From positions 62,001 through 126,000 of the forward strand of contig PGZO01000006.1 in NCBI GenBank assembly GCA_002841375.1: 64,000 nt of DNA, given 5' to 3'. Each line of letters starts with the position of its first letter. The first letter of the stretch is position 1. Of this stretch, positions 44,527 through 52,825 are shown piece after piece. The notes under the pieces were generated by a model that was not told the DNA's origin, made no database searches, and was given only the letters and a program-made list of their open reading frames with translations. Position numbers and translations under genes: made by a program. Origin of the DNA: Firmicutes bacterium HGW-Firmicutes-7. Lineage in GTDB: Bacteria > Bacillota > Clostridia > Lachnospirales > Vallitaleaceae.

Positions 44527-45196
44527 TTATGCAGCATGGTTTCTTTTTGTTACATTGCTTTCTAAAAATGGATGTATAGTTTCAAATTGATAATGCAAAA
44601 TCGAAATTTTTATTAGTTTCATTGTTATTGATGAACTTTTCAAAATCCGATAACAAATCAGGCATATCAAGTATATTTGGTGGAACATAAAGTGCGTTAG
44701 ATGGTTTAGTTCCACCAATCCAATTTTGGCTTCTTCTAAATTCTCCAGGGGTCTTATGCGTCCCCCTTACCCCTTGTAATAACTTTTCATGAATTTCACA
44801 AATTAGTCGATTACATAGTGGGAAATCGTCTTCCACTATTCTGCCAATCCCATAATTCAATGCATTGATGTAATTATGAACTTCTTCGTAATCGTCTCTT
44901 TTCTCAGGTGATATATCTTCGATTTGAAGTAAATCTTCTTCAATACTAGTTTTCGTACCCTCTATTTTACTTGATTTATTTGCCTCTGTCTTAATATGCA
45001 TTTTGATATAAACATCAATATTGGGAATGAGGTCTGAAAATGAATTTAATCCGCCCAGCTCTATGCTTGCTTCTTCTAATAATATGTTAATTCCGGTATC
45101 TTCCCATTCCCACACATTATTAATATATACTGGCATAAAGGTCTTATAATCATCTTGCTTAATATAAATACCTGATTTAAATTTTTCCACTTTCAT
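44527..45196 (-). pseudogene. Fic-family protein, broken at the catalytic motif
   Basis: About 205 residues from ATG 45196 (AAGGAG ahead) give the Fic N-terminal domain, including an inhibitory-type motif SSKIEGTKTS and EVHNYINALNYGIG, then GVRGTHKTPGEFRRSQNWIG of the Fic core. The frame then stops at 44582, while an adjacent frame continues ILHYQFETIHPFLESNVTKR and ends. The expected motif HPFxxGNGR is thus reached only by a frameshift and is itself altered (ESNVTKR). AMP-transferase activity is very unlikely. Confidence 0.78.
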
Positions 45197-45470
45197 GTAA
45201 ATTCTGCTCCTTCTATTCAAATTGTAATGCTCTTTTTCATCTTCAATATAAATTTAATTTCATAATATACCACTTATATTATAATCTTTTTGCGTTTAAA
45301 TGTAAAATTGATAATTGTTAATGACCGCGTTTCTTTACTGTAGGAAAAAGATGGATAGAATGATCCCTCTAAGATATTATCAGATTACTATGTTCTATTT
45401 TATCATAGTTTTAAGAACTTGTGGTTGATATTTCACCAAATCTACCGTTTGTCATTGACAACGAGCCTCG

Positions 45471-45548
45471 GGGAGCATGATTTTACCACATCAGGGCATC
45501 ACATTGAAGAGAGCGTTGTGATGCCCTGCCTTAGGCTATCATGCTCCC
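45471..45548. repeat. Nested double palindrome inside the ISLre2-type element
   Basis: Outer arms GGGAGCATGAT (45471-45481) / ATCATGCTCCC (45538-45548) enclose inner arms AGGGCATCACA (45493-45503) / TGTGATGCCCT (45517-45527); all arms are perfect and the two side bulges are 11 and 10 nt. It lies just past the premature transposase stop, where the missing C-terminal coding part should be. Confidence 0.78.
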
Positions 45549-45552
45549 TTAC

Positions 45553-46676
45553 TCATTGTAAATGATTCGCTTCGCCAAACTCTATCCGCAAATACCTCTT
45601 AATGCTATTGTTACGTGGTATAGACCTGTTCTTTTTCCAATATCGGCTGGCTACACTTTGATGGTTCCATACGTCCGTGTATTGTTCTCTTTTTTTTCGT
45701 ATCCTTTGATCCATTGCTTCTCTGATTTCTACAGAATCTAAAAGATGGTTGGTTGCTCTAGTTATGTATTGTTTCAAATGAAATGCGTCCAATACTAATG
45801 TGCATTTTTCGCCTAGTTCAACCCCTGTTTTTATCCACGCTGCCCCATCTCCCATAATGTAGATCTTTTTCAGTGCTTCATACTCATAAATAGCATCTAT
45901 ATATGTGCGTACTTCTTCCCACAGTGCTGCATTATCTGCATAAACACCTCCGAAGCAATGTTTGTTTATAAGTTTCTTTCTTTTTCTATTTGGACCTTCC
46001 TTTTCAATATCTTCAAAGATATAGATCAACTGTGGCATGATGGTATTGTATTTCATACCTTGGCTGTTTTTTTCTATATCTCTCTTTTTCTTGTGAAACT
46101 GCAACGATACATGATCTTCATCTGCATTTATGCAAAGTACCCTTTGTTGTTTCTTCTTTTCTACCTTGGGTATGATTGTCGGTATTTCTAGCTTGTGCAC
46201 TTCTTTCATGATTGCCTGCTTGCTGACGATGTCTTCTGTATTTGTAGCATGCTCACCACTAATACGATAGCTGACATCTATTACCTGCTTTATTGCCTTA
46301 ATTACCACGTCGTCACTTTTTCGCATTTTGGGTGTTATACCTACAGCCTTATCTGCTAAATACTCATATTCTCCGGTTTCTTTAGATTGAAAATAGGTTC
46401 TCTCATAAGTTACCTCGCCACAGGTGGTCAAAACCGTATTAATGTCTCCCGACCGCTCTATATAATACTTCTTCTTACGAACGCCATCCCTTTTATAAAT
46501 GCTATCGATCTCTTCAATTGTCTCCTTAATTATTGCTCGTTGCGCTCTTGCAATGGCTTGTCCAATGCCATAACAAGATCACCTATGCCCGTCGAACTAT
46601 CTTCCATAAAATTCTTGATAATTTTTTCTATTTTTCCTACACCGAACTCATTAAACTGTTGTATACTGTTATACAT
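45553..46676 (-). pseudogene. ISLre2/UPF0236-family transposase, frameshifted and C-truncated
   Basis: Start ATG 46676 follows AGAGGTG. The first part reads MYNSIQQFNEFGVGKIEKII and ends at a stop (46553 region); the rest of the protein resumes in another frame as RAQRAIIKETIEEIDSIYKR and runs to 45553 with TTCGEVTYERTYFQSKETGE, CINADEDHVSLQFHKKKRD, YIMGDGAAWIKTG and LDAFHLKQYITRA. These are the UPF0236 family motifs, including the DDE-type GDGAAWI. The protein stops after RIEFGEANHLQ, short of the family's usual ~450 residues. Confidence 0.85.
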
Positions 46677-46873
46677 AAAGAAAGCACCTCTTTTGTTATT
46701 TTTTAGTCATCGGAAAACTAATAATAACATAAAAGGAGCTTTCTTTTTTAATTCTCTTTTTCCTACAGTAACTTTACGTTAGCATTGTTAATTTCTTATA
46801 TCTGTTTTTTCTATGTAGTAAAATCTAATTCGTTGATTATAAATAGCACTATCTATACATTTTTTCTTTATAC

Positions 46874-46955
46874 ACTATTTATCAAGGAGCCCCTTATATA
46901 TTTTGATACAAAAAAGCTGCAAATCAACATATATTTACCTGTTTTGCAGCTTTTT
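46874..46955. repeat. ~80-bp dispersed repeat with terminator hairpin, copy 2
   Basis: ACTATTTATCAAGGAGCCCC leads into TTATATATTTT and the hairpin AAAAAGCTGCAAA (46911-46923) / TTTTGCAGCTTTTT (46942-46955). It matches 35012-35092 along its full length. Here it serves as terminator of the SIR2 gene. Confidence 0.75.
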
Positions 46956-47023
46956 ATGGATGTACGTGGGTCACCCAAATCCACTAAAATAATTATAACC
47001 ATTAGTTTAACTATACTCCATTT

Positions 47024-50000
47024 TTAGACCTCAATATTCTTCCAAATCCTACCAATATCACAGTCGTTTGATTCCTTAATAATAGAAATCAATTTAAGAA
47101 AACCATCAGGTATTGTAACATCATTATTTTTTAATGACACATAGTACTTTTTTGATAATTTTGAAAGATTGTATGATGCTTCTAAAAATTCCTTGTTAAC
47201 CCCATTCACTACTCGATTGAATATATTGAAACAATTTGTTAACTCGCTCGCAATCAATTCAGCAAATTCATCATTCATAAATAATTCTCTTTCTATTATT
47301 TGAGATAAATGAATTAGTATCTTTCGGCTGTGTGAAATGTCCATATACTTAATTGAAGAAATTAATTCGACAAAGTTTTTTTGAAAATCCAAAATACTAC
47401 CAACGTATTTACTGTATACTAGCAAAATATCTAATGAGATAAATGCTTGTCTGATATCATCTGATGAAACAGACATAACTTGTGCTACAATACTTGAGAA
47501 CACACTATTAATGTCAGCGTTGACAAGTTTATTAGCGACTAATAAACTTAAATTAGGAATATTTTCATCTTCAAATATCTGATTAATCTGCTTAACCATT
47601 AATAGAATCTCTTCATCATAAATATTTGAAATTATGGATTGAGTAACAACTACTGCAACAATATCGCATATGAATACGTAGCGTTTGAAAGCTTCCTTAA
47701 TTGTTCCGAACAAATCAAATCCCATATTTAATAACTTTCGTTCATTTTGGATGTAATCAATAAAATATGACAATATCCCTTTAATCATTTTTTTATTCCA
47801 ACTAATATTCAATTTCTCGTTATTTTGAAAACTAGACAGCGAATATATAACATACATATATGAATGAATTTTATAGTCAACATTTCCAAATCCATGAATA
47901 GTATTACCTTCAACACACTTTGGAAACCTTGGATTTAGTAAGTATCTTGAATAAAGTTCATCAAATGATATTTCATTCGGATAAGGCAAGTTCTCCCACG
48001 TTTGAAGATTGAAGATATTTGACTTTGGAAATCCATGAGAATCAATCTGACACCATATATTTCTTGCAATAGCCTCAGTATTTTCAACAATATTTGAATA
48101 TTTCTCTAAAATTACTATCTTTGTTATCGCACTATCTCTAATCTCCACATCGTGACTCGATAATTCTAATATAATTTTATCAACCGCTTTTGATTCAGCA
48201 TCAATCTTCTCTTGACATTCCACGTTATAAAAATATGTAGGGTATGGTACTCCACCTTTTGGACTTGACATAATATTGCTGAATTGTAGTTTTAAAATCT
48301 CACAATCTATTCTGCTAGAAATCTTAGACATTACCTTATTTAGATCATTTACTATTAGCCTATCATTTAAGCATATAAGTTTAAAAAACATATTAAGAAA
48401 TTCATTAACTTTATTTGATTCAGCAACTAGCCCAACTCTAGATAAAACATCATATATACTTTTCTTACTTAATATTTTATAAATACTTTTATAATTATCA
48501 TCTATTTTAAACAGTCTTTGTAACTCATAGATTTCATCAAATAACTTTCTTGCGCATTCCTTACCACTACCAACAATCAACTCACGTGTTAATAAACTGT
48601 CAATCGATTTCTCATCATTCGTTCTTACAATCAACGACCATTTCCAAAACGGATTTTTACTGGTATTAGAAAGATTTTTCGCAGCTATGCTAATAGTTTC
48701 CCAATGATCCGTGAAATTCAACGGTAAACACAAATAATCTTGAAATAAGATATACCTAAACGAATCGTTAATAGAATCTGTGACAACCTTTGGTGCAGTA
48801 CCATATGTAACAGTTAAACTATTCATATTAAATCCTGGTTTTTCTGAGGTGCGTTTATCAATAGCCAATAATGCGTTATTAACAAGAGAGCCTCTTATAT
48901 CGTTGAAAATTTTTTTTACATTATATTTGTTATTCATCAAATCATCATCAATAAAATCAACATCTCTGCTATTAGCTCTGATAGATAACTGACATAAATT
49001 CAAATAGCCAATTAATCCCGCCAGTACATCTTCTGAATATCTTCTCTGTGCTATTTCAGCCGAACATTTCTTAAGTAAGTATGAGGCCTTATCAATTTCT
49101 CCCAGCTGGCTGAACAAACATGCTTTTCGTATTATATTAATAAACGAACCCTCTGAGCTAATTTTCTCTAAATATTTTTCTACTAACATATAGTCAAAAT
49201 TCGCAATTTGGTACTTACACATTTCAAAGTAAAATTCAATTTTTTGTTGTTCGTTTAATAAATCTATGTGGTACTCGATTGTTTCAATCTCATCACAGTA
49301 CTTTTCTTCATTCCAATCTACCCTATACATTTCGGCCAGGTACATTTTCATATCAAACCATTGCGAAATACGTTCATCATCGGATTTGTATGAATCAACT
49401 GAATAAAACCCAAGTAGATTTATTAACTTAGTAGCTTTATGATCATATAGTGGAAGATACAATTTCCTAAGTATATTGACTATATTGCCAATCAAACTAT
49501 ATTTGAAGTAGCTATCTTCTGCTTCTAATATGGTATCAAAATGCGATGTTATATTATTCAAAAAATGCTTTGATTCGTTAAATGGTAGTACTGGATATCT
49601 TGAAATTTCAATCTTTATTTGCTTCAACTTTTCATTCATATCAATATAATAACTTTGTTCCAGTGTCTTTACATCATGTTTATGTAAATATGATACTGAG
49701 TCTAGAATGCTTTTATTCTTTTTACTATAGGACTCAATTGCGTTAAAAAAACCTAAAATACCATCAATATGTGGATTCAATGAATCATTCGAAACAAAAT
49801 ATGTCAAATCAATAACGACTATATTTTGACTCTCAAGAGTACTTTTTTCCGACATGCTCATACCATTAAACAATCCACACAGATAGATTGATGGGCAATT
49901 AACACCCATGTTATCCCTTAACCAGCCTAGCCAATTCAAAAAATTAGGATCATCACCGGAAAATCCAAGTAAACAGAGCTGTGTTTCAAGCATTGATTGT

Positions 50001-50620
50001 TGAACAGTATTAACTAGAGGTGCATATTTAGTTGGATATGTCCTATAATCTTCTTCACTAATAATGTATGGCTTGATTGCAGGAATACTACCGTGTAACT
50101 TAATAATCCTTGGATAAGTGCTTCCAGGCAAATCAACCTGATTCAGAATTATTTTATAATTTTTTTTCTTAGATATGGTTGCTATAGAGCGTTCAAGTAA
50201 CGTATCATAATTTGTCGTAAATACATCTCTCCAATTAAGTTCCAATAGCTTTTTATGAATACTTCCTGGTATATAATTAGAATCTTTAATCTTATCTTCA
50301 ATGAATTTATCAAGCTTATTTCTTCCAAATATGACCTTGTACTCTTCTGCCAATTTAAGTACATTCTTACCTGATGTCTTTCTTATCTTGATTTTATTCC
50401 AATATATCTTCTCATTCTCATTTTCTGGTTCTTTGTATAATGCTTCATACATCTCTATTGCCAATTCTTCCCAATTTGGTGCATTACTATTATCATCAAG
50501 TGCAATAGCATTTTTTGAAAAACCAGCACCAATCATCACTGATGCTGCTCCATATTGATTTGGATCATGTAATCTTTTTGCAATATCCTCAATGTATGAT
50601 GGTATAATTTCTTTAAGCAT
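47024..50620 (-). CDS. SIR2-domain protein, candidate phage-defence NADase (DSR-like)
   Basis: 1198 residues. The N-terminal ~290 are a SIR2 domain: GAGFS (31-35) of the NAD-binding Rossmann fold, TTNYD (135-139), the catalytic His176 in KLHGS and GFSGDDP (219-225). The remaining ~900 residues are helical, with no membrane segment, and resemble the long sensor/scaffold part of Defence-associated sirtuins (DSR1/DSR2 and relatives), which deplete NAD+ on phage infection. No cysteine-rich zinc module of protein deacetylases is seen. AGAGGTGAT precedes the ATG. It stands alone, ended by the 46911 hairpin. Function is by analogy. Confidence 0.8.
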   Translation of the reverse strand: MLKEIIPSYIEDIAKRLHDPNQYGAASVMIGAGFSKNAIALDDNSNAPNWEELAIEMYEALYKEPENENEKIYWNKIKIRKTSGKNVLKLAEEYKVIFGRNKLDKFIEDKIKDSNYIPGSIHKKLLELNWRDVFTTNYDTLLERSIATISKKKNYKIILNQVDLPGSTYPRIIKLHGSIPAIKPYIISEEDYRTYPTKYAPLVNTVQQSMLETQLCLLGFSGDDPNFLNWLGWLRDNMGVNCPSIYLCGLFNGMSMSEKSTLESQNIVVIDLTYFVSNDSLNPHIDGILGFFNAIESYSKKNKSILDSVSYLHKHDVKTLEQSYYIDMNEKLKQIKIEISRYPVLPFNESKHFLNNITSHFDTILEAEDSYFKYSLIGNIVNILRKLYLPLYDHKATKLINLLGFYSVDSYKSDDERISQWFDMKMYLAEMYRVDWNEEKYCDEIETIEYHIDLLNEQQKIEFYFEMCKYQIANFDYMLVEKYLEKISSEGSFINIIRKACLFSQLGEIDKASYLLKKCSAEIAQRRYSEDVLAGLIGYLNLCQLSIRANSRDVDFIDDDLMNNKYNVKKIFNDIRGSLVNNALLAIDKRTSEKPGFNMNSLTVTYGTAPKVVTDSINDSFRYILFQDYLCLPLNFTDHWETISIAAKNLSNTSKNPFWKWSLIVRTNDEKSIDSLLTRELIVGSGKECARKLFDEIYELQRLFKIDDNYKSIYKILSKKSIYDVLSRVGLVAESNKVNEFLNMFFKLICLNDRLIVNDLNKVMSKISSRIDCEILKLQFSNIMSSPKGGVPYPTYFYNVECQEKIDAESKAVDKIILELSSHDVEIRDSAITKIVILEKYSNIVENTEAIARNIWCQIDSHGFPKSNIFNLQTWENLPYPNEISFDELYSRYLLNPRFPKCVEGNTIHGFGNVDYKIHSYMYVIYSLSSFQNNEKLNISWNKKMIKGILSYFIDYIQNERKLLNMGFDLFGTIKEAFKRYVFICDIVAVVVTQSIISNIYDEEILLMVKQINQIFEDENIPNLSLLVANKLVNADINSVFSSIVAQVMSVSSDDIRQAFISLDILLVYSKYVGSILDFQKNFVELISSIKYMDISHSRKILIHLSQIIERELFMNDEFAELIASELTNCFNIFNRVVNGVNKEFLEASYNLSKLSKKYYVSLKNNDVTIPDGFLKLISIIKESNDCDIGRIWKNIEV

Positions 50621-50724
50621 GTCTCTACATCACCTCTAGCATCACTATTTATTTACAAATTTAGTTCTAAAATCCATTGTAACATTATACTTATTATTTT
50701 CCATTCTACCATTAATCTACAAAA

Positions 50725-50762
50725 AAATCCACCTACTTCAATTTTCGTTGATTGGTGGATTT
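50725..50762 (-). terminator. Terminator hairpin beside the recombinase remnant (GGTGGATTTTTT family)
   Basis: AAATCCACC (50725-50733) pairs with GGTGGATTT (50754-50762), followed on the minus strand by a run of seven T. The outer arm is part of a 26-bp direct repeat of the tmRNA 3' region. Confidence 0.75.
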
Positions 50763-50779
50763 AAATAGTGGAGGTGAAG
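50754..50779. repeat. Candidate attachment-site repeat, recombinase side
   Basis: GGTGGATTTAAATAGTGGAG and the following GTGAAG match 58984-59009 at 23 of 26 positions. The partner spans the 3' end of the tmRNA gene, a well-known integration target, and this copy lies at the 3' end of a broken serine recombinase gene. Confidence 0.5.
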
Positions 50780-51744
50780 CTGTACCGCTTCGAGCCGCAT
50801 AAAACGACTTCATTTGGTTCACCAACACAATCGTTAGGATTTGTTGTATCAGCTAAGGTACCTGAACTCCTGTTAAGTAAGATTTCGTAACAGGAATGGA
50901 CCATATCTGGATGAAGCCTGTATAATACAATAGCCTCATCTCTGTAAATCACTACTTTTTCAACATAGAGCTCAATCAATTTTTTACAACTTCTTATATC
51001 AGAGGTCTCAAATAGCTGTTTAACTATCCTAAATGAATCCTTTAACATATCTTCTGTAACTTCTTTCAAGTTATTGTTATTGCATAGCCTTTGAAACTCT
51101 GCTTCTGATTGAATTTTTAGATGTTCAAGTTCTGTGAGTTTATTTTCTAACGCCTCAGATGAAACCTTTGATGCTAGGATTAATAAATTATCGATTTCTT
51201 TAGAGAATTGAATAATGTTTTCTTTAAGATCTTCTCTCCTCTTGACTAGTTCAGCATTTTTACCCAGTTGATAATTTAGATAGACCTTAACAAGTTGAGA
51301 AATAAATGCCTCATCATAAACGATTTCTGCTAGTTTTCTAAGCGCTATTGTTTCAATATATTCTCTTCTCACTTCTTTATTCACGCACATGTGCTTGTTT
51401 TTTCTTACACTACACCTATACGCTACTTAAAGGGGTTTGCTTATTCCGGCATATCTAGAATATCCAATAAAAGCGCCATGGCATTCTCCACAAATTATTT
51501 TTCCACTTAAGACCGGAACTACACCTTCAGCTTTGATGATTTCAATAATTTTCATTATGCCATCTGCTTTTAATTTATAAGATAGCCTCCAAAAATCCTT
51601 ATTCACTTGTAAAGGTGCATTTGATATCATTTTAATGCTACTTCCCTTTTTACGTAATTCCTTTGACAAAACCTCTACAATGAATTTACCCCAGCTTTTT
51701 CCATTCTGTTGGTTGAAGATCTGGTAAACGGTTTTCTTTACCAT
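50761..51744 (-). pseudogene. Large serine recombinase, C-terminal half, broken
   Basis: Two frames are needed. The upstream one (51427-51744) ends with PVLSGKIICGECHGAFIGYS, the first half of the recombinase zinc ribbon, then stops. The second (50761-51390) begins CVNKEVRREYIETIALRKLA and runs through a coiled coil (residues ~50-110) and the C-terminal part of the family. The catalytic resolvase domain is missing. The first ~60 residues of the upstream frame (QNGKSWGKFIVEVLSKELRK) look instead like a DUF1016 fragment, so the gene is probably a deletion fusion. It marks an old integrative element. Confidence 0.75.
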
Positions 51745-52051
51745 AAATAGTAAACCTTAATAATTGATAAAAAATCGATATCTATGATGGTACCTGCTAA
51801 ATTGTCAATAATCGAACGTGTTTATCCCTTTGAGGTTACTAGTAATAAATCTTGGTATTAAGTCAGTTTGGGACGGTTTAACACAAACTGTGAATGTTTA
51901 TTATTGATTCCTATTGTTGAAAGATTAACATAGGTCAAGACAGTGGGGAGATTCTGTTGATCCAATTGCCTATAAAATACAAATAAGAATATTTTTTATA
52001 CAATACCAGAGAAAGCAATGTTATCATTAATAGTTTTTATCTCAATAATAA
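51745..52051. other. Intergenic stretch without a gene
   Basis: I find no coding frame or clear structure here, only AT-rich sequence between the recombinase remnant and the toxin terminator. Confidence 0.45.
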
Positions 52052-52074
52052 AAGCCCACTGTTTAGACGGGCTT
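52052..52074 (-). terminator. Terminator of the toxin gene
   Basis: AAGCCC (52052-52057) pairs with GGGCTT (52069-52074), followed on the minus strand by TTTTATTATTG, directly after the toxin stop codon. Confidence 0.7.
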
Positions 52075-52079
52075 AATTA

Positions 52080-52544
52080 TTAGATTTCTTTAGTTGCAGC
52101 AGCTTCTTCTTGAGCGTCAACAATACCTATTTCAGTATGATAATTTTGCAAAGTTGAATACCTACACAAATCATTATATTCTCTAATGTGTTTTTTACTT
52201 ATTGCCTTCATATAATCAAGAATGTACTTTTCCATTCTCTTTTTAATGATATGGTCCTTGCCCTTTAAAACTTTAAATTCATTAGATCTAATATAAGGCT
52301 TTTTACTATCTATGTATTTTTCATCATCAATTATTACTGACTTGCTATAATCAACACCACAATTATCTGCTTTATTTGTAAAATAGCAATGTTTATGTGT
52401 TATTCCAGACCTAAGTGGTAATGCAAATTCAATATTATTGATGTTTACATTGATCATTATATATGGTCTAGTATTTTTTATCTCGATTTCTTTTAAGTCC
52501 TTATGATCGTTAAAGAAATCTTTGGTTAAAAATATAAAGTTCAT
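52080..52544 (-). CDS. Type III toxin-antitoxin endoribonuclease toxin (ToxN/AbiQ/CptN/TenpN superfamily)
   Basis: 154 residues: MNFIFLTKDFFNDHKDLKEI, the core RPYIMINVNINNIEFALPLR and SGITHKHC, and IRSNEFKVLKGKDHIIKKRM near the C-terminus. The strand order with PLRS in the middle and a KG-containing loop fits the ToxN-like fold, nearer CptN/TenpN than classic ToxN. Such toxins cut RNA and are held inactive by the repeat RNA. The RNA, with pseudoknot repeats, is encoded just upstream behind a consensus promoter and an internal terminator, the standard order for type III loci. AGGGAG precedes the ATG. Confidence 0.82.
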   Translation of the reverse strand: MNFIFLTKDFFNDHKDLKEIEIKNTRPYIMINVNINNIEFALPLRSGITHKHCYFTNKADNCGVDYSKSVIIDDEKYIDSKKPYIRSNEFKVLKGKDHIIKKRMEKYILDYMKAISKKHIREYNDLCRYSTLQNYHTEIGIVDAQEEAAATKEI

Positions 52545-52563
52545 ATTTCTCCCTATAAAGAAA

Positions 52564-52579
52564 GCCCCAAAAGTGGGGC
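52564..52579 (-). terminator. Attenuating terminator between antitoxin RNA and toxin gene
   Basis: GCCCCA (52579-52574) pairs with TGGGGC (52569-52564) and TTTCTTT follows, 20 bp before the toxin start. In type III systems this hairpin sets the excess of antitoxin RNA over toxin mRNA. Confidence 0.8.
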
Positions 52580-52586
52580 ATCTCTT

Positions 52587-52685
52587 CTTTGTGGTCTTTT
52601 TTTTGATTACTTGTTCGTGACCTACGAACAGGTCTTCTCCGTGAGCTTTCTTTATTTATCGCTCGTGGCTCTACGAGCATGTCTT
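52587..52685 (-). ncRNA. Type III antitoxin RNA: two ~50-nt pseudoknot repeats
   Basis: Unit 1 (52685-52637, 49 nt) and unit 2 (52636-52587, 50 nt) each start AAGAC, then a hairpin whose loop can pair with a later segment. Unit 1: GCTCGT/ACGAGC stem, loop GAGC pairs with downstream GCTC. Unit 2: TGTTCGT/ACGAACA stem, loop GGTC pairs with downstream GACC. The sequence differs between units but the pairing is kept, which supports an H-type pseudoknot. A third AAGAG begins after unit 2. A consensus promoter lies 26 nt upstream of unit 1. Confidence 0.82.
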
Positions 52686-52710
52686 ATAAATACTTCTTTT
52701 GTATAATTTA

Positions 52711-52739
52711 ATATTATCACTATTAGTACTTAATGTCAA
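52711..52739 (-). promoter_or_regulatory. Promoter of the type III toxin-antitoxin locus
   Basis: Perfect TTGACA (52739-52734), 17-bp spacer, TAATAT (52716-52711), placing the start of transcription a few bases before the first RNA repeat. Confidence 0.82.
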
Positions 52740-52825
52740 TATATCTTTTAATCATTGTTATTCAGTAAAATAAATATCCTAGTAGGTATTAGAGAATTTA
52801 TAGAGCCAATGTATTACATTTTATA

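Larger units (their letters stand above)
45334..46771 (-). mobile_element. Decayed ISLre2/UPF0236-type insertion sequence
   Basis: Inverted terminal repeats TTACTGTAGGAAAAAGA occur at 45335-45351 and, inverted, at 46755-46771. They bound a frameshifted transposase gene and a long nested palindrome. Length is about 1.44 kb, near the usual 1.5 kb. I see no perfect target duplication next to the ends. A separate short fragment of the same family lies at 20167-20220. Confidence 0.78.

Noticed and set aside
45313-46793. ATTGTTAAT present on both sides of the ISLre2-type element as a target duplication
   Set aside because: The copies do not touch the element ends (about 13-20 bp away), so they are probably chance in AT-rich sequence.
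52555-52700. CRISPR-like short repeats upstream of the toxin
   Set aside because: Only two imperfect units with internal hairpins and no spacers; the type III antitoxin reading explains them fully.
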